In this document: positions 20,826 through 30,520 of the stretch, one piece after another | Position numbering within the stretch: the stretch's first letter is position 1 | Layout of the letters: the number at the start of each line of letters is the position of its first letter | NCBI RefSeq assembly: GCF_947494025.1 | Contig: NZ_CANLTQ010000001.1 | Span: forward strand, 248,001 to 312,000 | Length of the DNA stretch: 64,000 nucleotides | From: an uncultured Jannaschia sp. | GTDB lineage: Bacteria; Pseudomonadota; Alphaproteobacteria; Rhodobacterales; Rhodobacteraceae | Direction of reading: 5' to 3' | Position numbers and translations under genes: made by a program | Notes under the pieces: model-generated | The model's input: only the letters and a program-made list of their open reading frames with translations | The model's database searches: none | Told to the model about the DNA's origin: nothing

Positions 20826-21293
20826 TCATGCCTCGACGGTCTCGGAGGTCCCTTCCAGCGCCGGGGCGCTCGCGCCCTTCGCGATCTCGATGCGACGGGG
20901 CTTCAGCGCCTCGGGCACCTGACGCTCGAGCTCGATGTGGAGCATGCCGTCGGCGTGGCGGGCACCGGTCACCTGCACATGGTCGGCCAGCTGGAAGCTC
21001 TTCTCGAAGGCACGCGTCGCGATGCCGCGGTGCAGGTAGGTCCGCCTCTCGTCGGTCTCTTCCTTGCGGGCCGTGACGACGACGGCGTTCTCGCGGGATT
21101 CGATCGACAGCTCATCGTCGGTGAACCCGGCCACGGCGATCGAAATGCGGTACTCGTTCTCGCCGAGCTTTTCGATGTTGTAGGGCGGGTACGTCGTCGC
21201 CGTATCGGCGGTCATCGCACGGTCGAGCAGGCTCGCCATCCGGTCGAAGCCAACGGAGGCACGGTAGAGCGGGGTGAAGTCGTAAGTGCGCAT
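20826..21293 (-). CDS. Small heat-shock protein, Hsp20/IbpA family
   Basis: 155 aa holdase chaperone of the alpha-crystallin family. N-terminus MRTYDFTPLYRASVGFDRM matches the IbpA-like class; the crystallin domain covers about residues 30-125 (YRISIAVAGFTDDELS ... TYLHRGIATRAFEKSFQL). The ATG at 21293 is fixed by this N-terminus and by AAGGA seven bases upstream. Expression is likely controlled twice: a sigma-32-type promoter (21398-21426) and a ROSE-like thermometer hairpin over the ribosome-binding site. Confidence 0.93.
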   Translation of the reverse strand: MRTYDFTPLYRASVGFDRMASLLDRAMTADTATTYPPYNIEKLGENEYRISIAVAGFTDDELSIESRENAVVVTARKEETDERRTYLHRGIATRAFEKSFQLADHVQVTGARHADGMLHIELERQVPEALKPRRIEIAKGASAPALEGTSETVEA

Positions 21294-21353
21294 GTCTGCA
21301 TCCTTTGCATGAAGCGATACATCGTCGGACCTTCTCCACGCGGGACGAAGGCC
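21294..21353 (-). promoter_or_regulatory. ROSE-like RNA thermometer in the hsp20 leader
   Basis: In RNA sense, GUAUC-[G]-CUU (21320-21312) pairs with AAGGAUGC (21305-21298) around a six-base loop. This buries the ribosome-binding AAGGA, with one bulged G (21315) opposite the two G of the ribosome-binding site. UCGCU matches the UYGCU signature of alphaproteobacterial ROSE elements. A second hairpin upstream pairs GGCCUUC (21353-21347) with GAAGGUC (21334-21328). The position, just before an ibpA-like start, is the classical one. Confidence 0.8.
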
Positions 21354-21397
21354 TCTGGTCTGTCGCCGGACCCTGCTTCGGCATCCGACACGCATGG

Positions 21398-21426
21398 ATT
21401 TGGGGAGCGCTGTCAGGGGCTTCAAG
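21398..21426 (-). promoter_or_regulatory. Sigma-32 (RpoH)-type promoter of hsp20
   Basis: CTTGAA (21426-21421) is separated by 15 bases from CCCCAAAT (21405-21398), a near match to the heat-shock consensus CTTGAA / CCCCATNT. Transcription would start around 21391, giving a leader of about 97 bases that contains the thermometer. Confidence 0.75.
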
Positions 21427-21437
21427 GACCCGCACGC

Positions 21438-21464
21438 AAAAAAAACCGGCGCCCGGAGGCGCCG
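21438..21464 (-). terminator. Rho-independent terminator of the DUF3072 gene
   Basis: Perfect 7-bp GC stem (21447-21453 with 21458-21464) with a UCCG-type tetraloop followed by eight U in minus-strand sense. It separates the DUF3072 gene from the hsp20 promoter. Confidence 0.85.
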
Positions 21465-21492
21465 ATCCGTCAGGTCGCCGATACGGGTACGG

Positions 21493-21714
21493 TCAAGCGC
21501 CGCGGCCGGTCTTCTCCTGCAGGGCGTCGATCCGCTTAGAGGCGTCGGCCTTGCTCATCTCGGCGTCGAACTCCTCCCCCGCTTCCTCGCTGAGCGTCTT
21601 CAGATAGCTCGCCTGCGCTCCGGTCATCGGCTCGGCGCCGGTGGTCCAGTTGTCGGGATCCTTCGCGGCGTTGCCGGGGGCGTCCTGCTTCGGGGTGTCG
21701 GTCATGTCGGCCAT
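21493..21714 (-). CDS. DUF3072 domain protein
   Basis: 73 aa, soluble and acidic. It matches the DUF3072 family along most of its length (GAEPMTGAQASYLKTLSEEA followed by KADASKRIDALQ). AGGAGG lies five bases before the ATG at 21714. Family function is unknown. It has its own strong terminator and lies just upstream of the hsp20 promoter region. Confidence 0.85.
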   Translation of the reverse strand: MADMTDTPKQDAPGNAAKDPDNWTTGAEPMTGAQASYLKTLSEEAGEEFDAEMSKADASKRIDALQEKTGRGA

Positions 21715-21786
21715 CGAAGCCTCCTATGGGTTGTGTTCCATCAATGTTCCATAGGGGGATCGGGTTCCCGGCTGCGGCGCCGCGCC

Positions 21787-23496
21787 TCAGCCCCGCGCGC
21801 CGGCGAACCGCGCGGCCCAATCCGCGCGCCGCTCGTCGGTGATCTTCGCGAACATCACCTCGGGCACCTCGAAGCCATGGCCAGCCGGCAGGGCCCCGAG
21901 CGCTTCCGCGACGTCCGTAGGCCAGTCCGCCCCCTCGACCCGCATCGATCGCAGCATCGTCGCGGCGGCGTCCGGCACGAAGGGCGCGGAGAGCACGGCG
22001 TAGAGGCGGACAAGGTTCAGGCCCAGCCGTATCTGCATCGCGGCTTTGTCCGGGTCGGTCTTGAAGGTGGCCCAGGGCGCGGCCTCCTGCAGGTATTCGT
22101 TGCCCGCGACCCAGATCGCGCGGAGCTCGGCCGCCGACTTACGGATCTCGATGGCGTCCATGTGCCGCTCGTAGGCCGCGAGCCGTGCCGCGAGCGTCTT
22201 CGCCAGCGCCTCCTCGCCAAGCCCCCATTCGCCGCCCGCCGGCACCGCCTCCCCGAACTTCGAACGGCAGAACTTGGTCACACGGCTCACGAAGTTGCCC
22301 AGCACATCGGCCAGGTCCTTGTTCACGTCGGTCTGGAACGCCTCCCAGGTGAATTCCGTGTCCGAACTCTCGGGGACGTGCGACAGGAGCCACCAGCGCC
22401 AGTAATCGGAGGGCAGGACCTCGAGCGCCTGATCCATGAACACGCCCCGCCCCTGGGAGGTGGAGAACTGGCCGCCGTCGTAGTTCAGATAATTGAACGA
22501 CTTGAGGTAATCCACCGTCTTCCACGGCTCGCCCGAGCCGAGGATGGTCGCCGGGAAGCTCAGCGTGTGGAACGGCACGTTATCCTTGCCCATGAACTGC
22601 ACGTAGCGCACGTCGTCGGCGCCCCTGTCGGTGCGCCACCACCGCTCCCAGTCGCCCCCGTTCGCGTCGGCCCATTCGTTCGTCGCCGCGATGTACTCGA
22701 TCGGGGCGTCGAACCAGACGTAGAAGACCTTGCCCTCCATCCCGGGCCAGGGCGCGTCGCCCTTCTGCACCGGCACGCCCCAGTCGAGGTCGCGGGTGAT
22801 GCCCCGGTCCTGCAACCCGTCACCGTCGTGGAGCCACTTCTTCGCGATGGAGGTCGTCAGCACCGGCCAGCCACGCTGCGCGTCGATCCACGCGTCGAGC
22901 TCGTCGCGGAGCCGCGACTGGAGCAGGAACAGATGCTTGGTCTCGCGCACCTCCAGATCGGTGGAGCCGGAGATGGCCGAGCGCGGCGCGATCAGGTCGG
23001 TCGGGTCGAGTTGCTTGGTGCAGTTCTCGCACTGGTCCCCCCGGGCCCGCTCGTAACCGCAATTCGGGCAGGTCCCCTCGACGTAGCGGTCGGGCAGGAA
23101 GCGGCCGTCCGCGTTGGAATAGACCTGCCGCGAGGCGCGCTCCTCGACGAGCCCCGCCGTGTCGAGCCGCCCGGCGAAATGCTGCGTCAGGCGGCGGTTC
23201 TGCGGCGAGGAGGAGCGGCCGAAATGGTCGAAGGACAGGCGGAACCCGTCGGCAAGGTCCTTCTGCACCTGCCACATGGCGGCGCAATATTCGGCGACCG
23301 GCTGCCCGGCCTTCTTGGCGGCGATCTCGGCCGGGGTGCCGTGCTCGTCGGTGGCACAGATGAACATGACCTCGTGGCCCCGCGCCCGGAGGTAGCGCGC
23401 GTAAAGGTCGGCCGGCAGCTGCGAGCCGACCATGTTCCCGAGATGCTTGATCCCGTTGATGTAGGGCAGGGCCGAGGTGATGAGCGTGCGGGGCAT
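21787..23496 (-). CDS. metG: Methionyl-tRNA synthetase
   Basis: Charges tRNA-Met; class Ia synthetase, 569 aa, without the C-terminal tRNA-binding domain of longer forms. The HIGH-type motif appears as the HLGN of [11 protein letters not shown] zinc knuckle with four cysteines is present ([17 protein letters not shown]). The second signature is FSTSQ at residues 344-348, preceded by Q rather than K, a departure from KMSKS. The ATG at 23496 matches the family N-terminus; the longer in-frame reading upstream is basic and unsupported. nadK lies upstream on the same strand. Confidence 0.95.
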   Translation of the reverse strand: MPRTLITSALPYINGIKHLGNMVGSQLPADLYARYLRARGHEVMFICATDEHGTPAEIAAKKAGQPVAEYCAAMWQVQKDLADGFRLSFDHFGRSSSPQNRRLTQHFAGRLDTAGLVEERASRQVYSNADGRFLPDRYVEGTCPNCGYERARGDQCENCTKQLDPTDLIAPRSAISGSTDLEVRETKHLFLLQSRLRDELDAWIDAQRGWPVLTTSIAKKWLHDGDGLQDRGITRDLDWGVPVQKGDAPWPGMEGKVFYVWFDAPIEYIAATNEWADANGGDWERWWRTDRGADDVRYVQFMGKDNVPFHTLSFPATILGSGEPWKTVDYLKSFNYLNYDGGQFSTSQGRGVFMDQALEVLPSDYWRWWLLSHVPESSDTEFTWEAFQTDVNKDLADVLGNFVSRVTKFCRSKFGEAVPAGGEWGLGEEALAKTLAARLAAYERHMDAIEIRKSAAELRAIWVAGNEYLQEAAPWATFKTDPDKAAMQIRLGLNLVRLYAVLSAPFVPDAAATMLRSMRVEGADWPTDVAEALGALPAGHGFEVPEVMFAKITDERRADWAARFAGARG

Positions 23497-23625
23497 GTGC
23501 GGTCTCCGGGTGTCGCGCGCTTCTATCCCCGCCCCGCCCCGCCCCGCAACCGGGGCCCCGAAGGCCCGGCGCGTCTTCTTCATGGCGTGAAGACTCGACC
23601 GTTCGGCAGCCGCGGGCGGGGTCCG

Positions 23626-24393
23626 TCAGGTGAACTGCTCCCTGAGCAGCCGCTCCTCGAGCCCGTGGCCCGGATCGAACAGAAGGCGGTGGCAGACCGA
23701 CGGCTCGCTCGCCACCTCGACGGAAACGACGTCGCGCACCGACTGGCCGTCGGCCTCCGCCATCATCGGCCGTTTCCCGGGGTCGAGCACGTCGAAGCGG
23801 ACCTTCGCGACCTTGGGCAGAAGCGCGCCGCGCCAGCGCCGGGGCCGGAACGCCGCCATCGCCGTGAGCGCCAGCACCTCCGAGCCGATGGGCAGGATCG
23901 GACCGTGCGCGGAATAGTTGTAGGCCGTCGATCCCGCCGGCGTGCAGACGAGCGCCCCGTCGCAGACGAGCTCCTCCATCCTGACCCGCCCGTCGACCGA
24001 GATGCTGAGCCGCGAGGCCTGCGGGCCGGCCCGCAGGAGCGAGACCTCGTTGATCGCCAACGCCTCCACGATCTCGCCGCTCTGGCGCGTCGCTACCATG
24101 CGGAGCGGGTTGATCCGCGCCTCCTCCGCCTCCGCGAGCCGGCCCGTGAGCCCCGTCTCCCGGTAGGTATTCATCAGGAACCCGACCGTGCCGCGGTTCA
24201 TCCCGTAGACCGGCGCATCGACATGCATCGTGCCGTGCAGCGTCTCCAGCATGAAGCCGTCGCCGCCCAGCGCCACGATGATCGCCGCCGACTCCACCGG
24301 CGCCTGCCCGTAGCGCGCGACCAGCCGCTCCCGTGCGGACTGCGCCTCGGGGGTGGTCGAGGCGAGAAAGGCGATGTTCTTGACGCGCGGCAT
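23626..24393 (-). CDS. nadK: NAD kinase
   Basis: Phosphorylates NAD to NADP. Length 255 aa. The catalytic GGDG is at residues 43-46 and NRGTVGFLMN follows near 76-85; PAGSTAYNYSAHGPI carries the conserved substrate-binding region. ATG at 24393 chosen by the family N-terminus (MPRVKNIAFLAS). Lies 129 bases upstream of metG; divergent from glyA. Confidence 0.94.
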   Translation of the reverse strand: MPRVKNIAFLASTTPEAQSARERLVARYGQAPVESAAIIVALGGDGFMLETLHGTMHVDAPVYGMNRGTVGFLMNTYRETGLTGRLAEAEEARINPLRMVATRQSGEIVEALAINEVSLLRAGPQASRLSISVDGRVRMEELVCDGALVCTPAGSTAYNYSAHGPILPIGSEVLALTAMAAFRPRRWRGALLPKVAKVRFDVLDPGKRPMMAEADGQSVRDVVSVEVASEPSVCHRLLFDPGHGLEERLLREQFT

Positions 24394-24545
24394 GTCCGGT
24401 CCCGGTCGAGGTCCGGAAGGGTTGTCGCCTGCCCCCCCGAAAGGCAAGCGCGGGTCGTTCGCATGCTGCGATGCGACGCTTGCCCGCTTTAATCCGGGGC
24501 CGGCAGCGCGTATGAGACCGCCAACATCCGTCAGGAGTCTGTGCC

Positions 24546-25841
24546 ATGAACGCCCCGCATCGCGACCCGAACTTCTTTTCCGCCGCCCTTGCCGAGAGCG
24601 ACCCCGAGATCGCCGAGGCGATGCGCCGGGAACTCGGCCGCCAGCGCGACGAAATCGAGCTGATCGCGTCGGAGAACATCGTCAGCCGCGCCGTGATGGA
24701 GGCGCAGGGCGGCGTGATGACGAACAAGTACGCGGAAGGCTATCCGGGCAAGCGCTATTACGGCGGCTGCCAGTTCGTCGACGTGGCCGAGGATCTGGCG
24801 ATGGCCCGCGCGAAGCAGCTTTTCGGCTGCGCCTACGCGAACGTGCAGCCGAACTCGGGCAGCCAGGCGAACCAGGGCGTGTTCACCGCGCTGATCCAGC
24901 CCGGCGACACGATCCTCGGCATGTCGCTCGACGCGGGCGGCCACCTGACCCACGGCGCGCGGCCGAACCAGTCGGGCAAGTGGTTCAACGCGATCCATTA
25001 CGGCGTCCGCCGGCAGGACATGGAGCTCGACTACGATCAGGTCCGAAAGCTCGCGCTCGAGCACAAACCCAAGCTCGTTATCGCCGGCGGCTCGGCCATT
25101 CCGCGGATCATCGACTTCGCGAAGATGCGCGCGGTCGCCGACGAGGTGGGCGCCTATCTTCTCGTGGACATGGCGCATATCGCGGGGCTCGTGGCGTCCG
25201 GCCATTACCCCTCCCCCTTCCCCCACGCGCATGTCGCCACGACCACGACGCACAAGACGCTCCGCGGCCCGCGCGGCGGCATGATCCTGACCGACGACGA
25301 AGCGATCGCTAAGAAGGTGAACTCGGCCATCTTCCCGGGCATCCAGGGCGGGCCGCTGATGCACGTGATCGCCGGCAAGGCGGTGGCCTTCGGCGAGGCG
25401 CTGCGGCCCGGGTTCCGGGACTATCAGGCGCAGGTGATCGCCAACGCGAAGGCCATGGCCGACCAGCTCATGCGCGGCGGGCTCGACATCGTCACCGGCG
25501 GCACCGACACGCACCTGATGCTGGTCGATCTGCGGCCGAAGGGCGTGAAGGGCAACGAGACCGAGAAGGCGCTCGGCCGGGCGCACATCACGTGCAACAA
25601 GAACGGCATTCCCTTTGATGATGAAAAGCCCACGGTGACGAGCGGCATCCGCCTCGGCACCCCCGCCGGCACGACGCGCGGCTTCGGCGAGGCGGAGTTC
25701 CGGCAGGTCGGCGACCTGATCGTCGAAGTGGTGGACGGGCTCGCCAGGAACGGGCCCGACGGCAACGGCGAGATCGAGGCCGGCGTAAAGGCGAAGGTGC
25801 AGGCGCTCTGCGACCGCTTCCCCGTCTATCCGGAGCTTTGA
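24546..25841 (+). CDS. glyA: Serine hydroxymethyltransferase
   Basis: PLP enzyme that converts serine and tetrahydrofolate to glycine and methylene-tetrahydrofolate. Length 431 aa. The PLP lysine is K237 in [14 protein letters not shown]; the N-terminal [11 protein letters not shown] is typical. CAGGAG lies upstream of the ATG. The next gene starts four bases after its stop, so the two form an operon. Confidence 0.97.
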   Translation: MNAPHRDPNFFSAALAESDPEIAEAMRRELGRQRDEIELIASENIVSRAVMEAQGGVMTNKYAEGYPGKRYYGGCQFVDVAEDLAMARAKQLFGCAYANVQPNSGSQANQGVFTALIQPGDTILGMSLDAGGHLTHGARPNQSGKWFNAIHYGVRRQDMELDYDQVRKLALEHKPKLVIAGGSAIPRIIDFAKMRAVADEVGAYLLVDMAHIAGLVASGHYPSPFPHAHVATTTTHKTLRGPRGGMILTDDEAIAKKVNSAIFPGIQGGPLMHVIAGKAVAFGEALRPGFRDYQAQVIANAKAMADQLMRGGLDIVTGGTDTHLMLVDLRPKGVKGNETEKALGRAHITCNKNGIPFDDEKPTVTSGIRLGTPAGTTRGFGEAEFRQVGDLIVEVVDGLARNGPDGNGEIEAGVKAKVQALCDRFPVYPEL

Positions 25842-25845
25842 GGGG

Positions 25846-26982
25846 ATGGCGACCGGCTTCTTCCACGACGAACGCTGCCTCTGGCACGGCGGCGGCAACT
25901 ACGCGCACATGGCCCCGGTCGGCGGGCTGGTGCAGCCCATCGCCGGCGGGGGCGGCCTGCCCGAGGATCCCGAGACGAAGCGGCGGCTGGTGAACCTGAT
26001 GCGGGTCACGGGCCTCATGGACGCGCTCGACGTGCGGACGGCCGCGCCGCTCGACCGGGAAGACCTGCTGCGCGTGCACCCGGCACATTACCTCGACGCC
26101 TTTGCGGATGCCTCGGCGGCGGGCGGCGGCGAGATCGGCCTGCGCGCGCCGTTCGGGCCGGGCGGCTACGACATCGCGCGGCTTTCCGCCGGGCTTGTGA
26201 CGGAGGCTCTGGACGCGGTGCTTGCCGGGGAGCTCGACAACGCCTACGCGCTCAGCCGGCCGCCGGGACACCATTGCCTGCCGGACTGGGCGAACGGCTT
26301 CTGCCTTCTGGCCAACGTCGCGCTCGCGATCCGACGGTCGCAGGCGCGCGGCCAATGCCGCCGGATCGCCGTACTCGACTGGGACGTACATCACGGCAAC
26401 GGGACGGAGGCGATCTTCGGGGACAATCCGGACGTGCTGACGATCTCGATCCACCAGGAGCGGAACTATCCGCTCGACACCGGCGGGTTCGACACCGATG
26501 CGACCGCCAACCTGAACGTCCCGCTGCCCGCCGGCGCCGGCCACGCGACCTATCTCGAGGCGATGGAACGACTGATCCTCCCCGCGATCCGCGCGCACGA
26601 ACCCGAGGCGATCGTCGTCGCCTGCGGCTTCGACGCCGCCGCGCTCGACCCGCTCAGCCGGATGCTCGCTACGGCGGAGACCTTCGACGCGATGACGGCG
26701 CAGATCATGGCGCTCGCGGACGACATCTGCGGCGGACGCGTGGTCATGGCGCATGAGGGCGGCTACTCGGAGGTCTACGTGCCGTTCTGCGGCCACGCCG
26801 TGCTCGCGCGCCTTGCCGGCAGCGAGATCGTCGCGCCCGACCCCTTCGCCGCGACCTTCGCCGCCCGCCAGCCCGGCCCCGCTTTCAAGGCCTTCGCCAG
26901 CGGCCTGATCGACGGGATGGCCGAGGCGCGGCCCGATCGAAAGCCGGTAGCCCCTTCGAGAGGCGCACCTGGACAAACATGA
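25846..26982 (+). CDS. Histone deacetylase-family amidohydrolase (class II type)
   Basis: 378 aa zinc-dependent deacetylase of the arginase/deacetylase fold. The active site is intact: PPGHH near residue 143, the metal loop DWDVHHGNG at 178-186 and the later aspartate in ACGFDAAALDP. Bacterial members act on acetylpolyamines or other small amides; histones are not implied. The start lies four bases after the glyA stop with GAGGGG upstream, so it is co-transcribed with glyA. Which acetylated compound it uses cannot be read from sequence; homospermidine synthase elsewhere in the window shows polyamine metabolism is present. Confidence 0.88.
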   Translation: MATGFFHDERCLWHGGGNYAHMAPVGGLVQPIAGGGGLPEDPETKRRLVNLMRVTGLMDALDVRTAAPLDREDLLRVHPAHYLDAFADASAAGGGEIGLRAPFGPGGYDIARLSAGLVTEALDAVLAGELDNAYALSRPPGHHCLPDWANGFCLLANVALAIRRSQARGQCRRIAVLDWDVHHGNGTEAIFGDNPDVLTISIHQERNYPLDTGGFDTDATANLNVPLPAGAGHATYLEAMERLILPAIRAHEPEAIVVACGFDAAALDPLSRMLATAETFDAMTAQIMALADDICGGRVVMAHEGGYSEVYVPFCGHAVLARLAGSEIVAPDPFAATFAARQPGPAFKAFASGLIDGMAEARPDRKPVAPSRGAPGQT

Positions 26983-27065
26983 GGAACGCGCCAAGGGGCG
27001 ATATCTTGAGTCGACAACAGAGACGTCTGACAGATTGCCGTTAGATGCGATGTCGACCGTAGCGG

Positions 27066-27929
27066 TCAGGACCGGATCTCCGTGGCCAGACCGACTGCGC
27101 GCAGATGAGCGTCAAGCTCGTTTTCGTTCACGACGCGCAGCGTGCCGGACTTGCCGCCGGTACGCCTCATCCGCGCTTTGACAGGTTGTGTCGGCAACCT
27201 CAGAACGTCACAGAGCCGGTCGATAAGTGCTTGGTGGCGATCCGGATCCTGAAGATCCTTCTCGTATTGGACGACGTGATGCGGCACGCCCGACATCAGC
27301 ATGTCTTCGTAGTCCAACATCGCAGCGCTGCGACGGATTTGAGCCTCGAAGGCAACCGGATCGACCTGTAATTCACGCGGAGCACCTGCCGAGAGCGTTC
27401 CGTCCTGATCAAAATAGATTCCTGAAACACGCGCTTTGCAGAGCGACAAGGCTTGCGGGTAGGTCTCCCGGCGCAGGTGCACGATTTCGTATCCGAGGTC
27501 GACCAAGCGCTCGAAAAACTGGAGCGGATCGCGGATCGCTTGTACCTCGAGCAACTGGTAGGTCAGAAGCTTTGCTATGAAGGCCCGAGCGCCGCAGGTA
27601 CGGGCAGACTTTTCGAGAATACCGATGGGCGAGAAAACGCCGTTATGGAGTCGCTCGCCAGCATCATGTACGCCGTCGATCTGACCCAGCAGCGAGCCCA
27701 GCACGGTCGTACCCGACCTTGGTCGACCGTAGACGATCATTCTCGCAGGATTGCCACCATTTCGAAAGGCACGCACGAACTTGATCGCTTCGGTGCGATA
27801 TCCGGCCAGTGCAAAGCGGTCCCGATGCCAGCGGTCGAACATGAAGGCTCCCGGCACGCGCGGCAGATCGTGGATCGGGTGCGCGGCCAGGCGGCTTCGC
27901 AAATCGGCGTTTGGCAGAAAGTCGGTCAT
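27066..27929 (-). CDS. Sulfotransferase-family protein
   Basis: 287 aa, soluble. The 5'-phosphosulfate-binding loop is YGRPRSGTT at residues 68-76, typical of PAPS-dependent sulfotransferases. A 3'-phosphate-binding helix is less clear. ATG at 27929 preferred over an in-frame TTG two codons upstream. It is flanked by non-coding spacers, and the DNA is visibly less GC-rich than its neighbours, with unusual codons, which suggests recent acquisition. Target (glycan, lipid or small molecule) unknown. Confidence 0.75.
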   Translation of the reverse strand: MTDFLPNADLRSRLAAHPIHDLPRVPGAFMFDRWHRDRFALAGYRTEAIKFVRAFRNGGNPARMIVYGRPRSGTTVLGSLLGQIDGVHDAGERLHNGVFSPIGILEKSARTCGARAFIAKLLTYQLLEVQAIRDPLQFFERLVDLGYEIVHLRRETYPQALSLCKARVSGIYFDQDGTLSAGAPRELQVDPVAFEAQIRRSAAMLDYEDMLMSGVPHHVVQYEKDLQDPDRHQALIDRLCDVLRLPTQPVKARMRRTGGKSGTLRVVNENELDAHLRAVGLATEIRS

Positions 27930-28056
27930 GAGCAAGCGTTAGCGACAATTCAGACTGGCGTCAGGCCTAGACCGTTCCTGCTGGCCGATGTTTGCCATTT
28001 GACACCCAATGACAATATCGCCTTACTCGATCGCGTTCGGGACGCTGGGGATACGC

Positions 28057-28761
28057 ATGAAGAAGATCTACGACGACGCGGCCTCCGCACTGGACGGTCT
28101 GCTGCATGACGGGATGTTCATCGCGGCGGGGGGGTTCGGGCTGTGCGGCATTCCGGAACTGCTGCTCGAGGCGATCCGGCGGGCGGGGACGAAGGACCTG
28201 ACCTTCGCGTCCAACAATGCGGGCGTCGACGATTTCGGCATCGGCATCCTGCTGCAGACGCGGCAGGTCAGGAAGATGATTTCCTCCTATGTCGGGGAGA
28301 ACAAGGAGTTCATGCGCCAGTATCTCGGCGGCGAGCTCGATCTGGAGTTCAACCCTCAGGGCACGCTGGCCGAGCGGATGCGCGCGGGCGGCTGCGGCAT
28401 CCCGGGCTTCTACACCAAGACCGGCGTCGGCACGATCGTGGCCGAAGGCAAGGAGCACAAGGATTTCGACGGCGAAACCTACATCCTCGAGCGGGCCCTC
28501 GTCGCGGACCTCTCGATCGTGAAGGCCTGGCGTGCCGACGACACCGGCAACCTCGTGTTCCGCAAGACGGCGCGGAACTTCAATCCACCCGCGGCGATGT
28601 GCGGCAAGGTCTGCGTGGCCGAGGTGGAAGAGATCGTGCCACGTGGCTCGCTCGATCCCGACGCGATCCACCTGCCCGGCATCTACGTGCACCGTCTGAT
28701 CCAGGGCGCGCACGAGAAGCGCATCGAACAGCGGACCGTCCGCCAGAAGGAGGCTGTGTGA
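28057..28761 (+). CDS. scoA: 3-oxoacid CoA-transferase subunit A
   Basis: 234 aa. Alpha subunit of a succinyl-CoA:3-ketoacid (or related) CoA-transferase with the family signature [10 protein letters not shown] near residues 27-36. It activates acetoacetate using succinyl-CoA, usually in ketone-body or PHB turnover. ATG at 28057 chosen from the conserved N-terminus; the stop overlaps the subunit B start by one base. Confidence 0.93.
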   Translation: MKKIYDDAASALDGLLHDGMFIAAGGFGLCGIPELLLEAIRRAGTKDLTFASNNAGVDDFGIGILLQTRQVRKMISSYVGENKEFMRQYLGGELDLEFNPQGTLAERMRAGGCGIPGFYTKTGVGTIVAEGKEHKDFDGETYILERALVADLSIVKAWRADDTGNLVFRKTARNFNPPAAMCGKVCVAEVEEIVPRGSLDPDAIHLPGIYVHRLIQGAHEKRIEQRTVRQKEAV

Positions 28762-29390
28762 TGCCCTGGACCCGCGATCAGATGGCCGCCCGCGCCGCGC
28801 AGGAGCTCGAGGACGGCATGTATGTCAATCTGGGTATCGGCATTCCGACCATGGTGTCGAATCATGTGCCCGAGGGGATCGAGGTGACGCTGCAATCCGA
28901 GAACGGGATGCTGGGCATGGGCCCCTTCCCCATCGAGGGCGAGGAGGACGCGGACCTCATCAATGCCGGCAAGCAGACCATCACCGAACTTCCCAAGACT
29001 GCCTATTTCGACAGCGCGACGAGCTTCGGCATGATCCGGGGCGGCAAGATCGCGATGGCGATCCTGGGCGCGATGGAGGTGGCCGAGAACGGCGACCTCG
29101 CGAACTGGATGATCCCCGGCAAGCTGGTGAAGGGAATGGGCGGCGCGATGGACCTCGTCGCGGGGGTGGGCCGCGTCGTGGTGGTAATGGACCACGCCAA
29201 CAAGGCCGGCGAGTCGAAGGTGCTGCGCGCGTGCACCCTGCCGCTGACGGGCGCGGGCGTGGTGGACCGCATCATCACCAATCTCGGCGTGCTCGACGTG
29301 GTCGACGGCGGCCTGCGCATCGTCGAACTCGCCCCCGGCGTCTCCGAACAGGAGCTCCGCGACCTCACCGAGGCGACGCTGGTCGCCTAG
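28761..29390 (+). CDS. scoB: 3-oxoacid CoA-transferase subunit B
   Basis: 209 aa. Beta subunit that carries the catalytic glutamate in the [10 protein letters not shown] signature (around residue 46), which forms the CoA thioester intermediate. AAGGAGG lies just upstream of the ATG. Its stop codon overlaps the stop of a minus-strand pseudogene in a shared CTAG. Substrate range (acetoacetate versus other 3-oxoacids) cannot be told from sequence. Confidence 0.94.
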   Translation: MPWTRDQMAARAAQELEDGMYVNLGIGIPTMVSNHVPEGIEVTLQSENGMLGMGPFPIEGEEDADLINAGKQTITELPKTAYFDSATSFGMIRGGKIAMAILGAMEVAENGDLANWMIPGKLVKGMGGAMDLVAGVGRVVVVMDHANKAGESKVLRACTLPLTGAGVVDRIITNLGVLDVVDGGLRIVELAPGVSEQELRDLTEATLVA

Positions 29391-29790
29391 CTGTCGGCCC
29401 GCGACAGGTCGAAGTCGCAGCCGCCGCCCGGCATCTCGGGCGGCGGGCAGCACGAAAGCCTGGCCACGTTCCATGCGGCAAGCACCGTCGATACGTAGAA
29501 CCGCGTTTCCGAACAGGGCGACGCGCCCATGCCGCTGCACCGTACCCCCCGGCATTGTAGCTTGGGCACGCGGGGATCGGGTCGCCGCCGAAAGCGCCCA
29601 CGAGCCAGTCGAGACAGGCCACGCCGTCCCGGATGTTCTGAACGGGATCGCGTGCATCGGCGACGCCGAACCGGGCGGCGATGGGAACGAGCTGCATGAG
29701 CCCGGGCTTGAGACGGCGCCGGTGCGGCTTGCAGAGCCCATGGCGATAAGCGTGATGAGGAGAGCGCAGCCACGCCGCTCGCCGCCGCCG
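29387..29790 (-). pseudogene. Lytic transglycosylase (SLT domain), multiply frameshifted
   Basis: Pieces of an SLT-type lytic transglycosylase lie in order but in different frames. They are LITLIAMGSASRTGAVSS (the catalytic region, with Gly where the catalytic Glu of ...ESA... should be), then PGLMQLVPIAARFGV through DPVQNIRDGVACLDWL to CPSYNAGG, then VQRHGRVALF, then ETRFYVSTVLAAWNVA up to the stop TAG at 29387. At least three frame changes and loss of the active-site acid show the gene is dead. The upper boundary is approximate. Confidence 0.75.
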
Positions 29791-30520
29791 GCCTTCCGGC
29801 GAACGCAGACACCATCTGGAAGCGCCCGAGAAGCGGCGTCGAGGCGGGCGAGACAGCGGACAAGAACCGGTCTCCGGTCTCCGCCAAGCGCGGCGGCGCC
29901 GATTCGATCCGGAAGGGAGATATTCGATGCCCCGCATCTTCCGCCTCTCGGGGTCAGCCACCGCTTGGGACGCGGGCGCTTCCCTGTGACATGTTCGCCA
30001 TGCCGCCGCCAAACCGCGCATCCGGAACGCAGGCGCCGCGGTTGGAGGCCGGATAAAACCTCCGACAATTGAATGCCTTGTACGGCACCGCAAATTTATG
30101 CCGAATTGGACACGATCCTGCCGCATTTACCGCCCAGACATGAAGGCATCCCGGGCACGGGACGATGGCAGACCGCCCCGAGGCCGAGGATCAACAAGCA
30201 CCGGATCATCCGGGCATCACATGTGGCAATCGAGCAGTTCACGCGGCGCCAGCTGGCGAAGCGGACCGAACGGGAAACGTAACCGCATCCACGGTCCATG
30301 GACCGAGGGACAGGGGGCCGCGCTGGCAGGCGCGGTCCCTACTCCGTTCCGGCCCGGAACCGCCCGGTGACAGGCGTCGATCCCGACAATTCGCGATGAA
30401 CAGCCGGCACGGGCCATCCGGCCGTCCGGCCCCCATCCAGATTGCGCCGCATTCCCCTGTCAGACCGGTCGCATCGAGCGGGCTATTGCCCGACGGACAA
30501 TGAACCGAGGACCATTTGAC
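29791..30520. other. Long gap between the pseudogene and the first pilin-like gene
   Basis: About 730 bases without a supported gene. The part next to the pseudogene may include its vanished 5' end. Short open frames in all six frames have no start signal or recognisable product. The last 100 bases presumably hold the promoter of the pilin-like gene. Confidence 0.4.
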
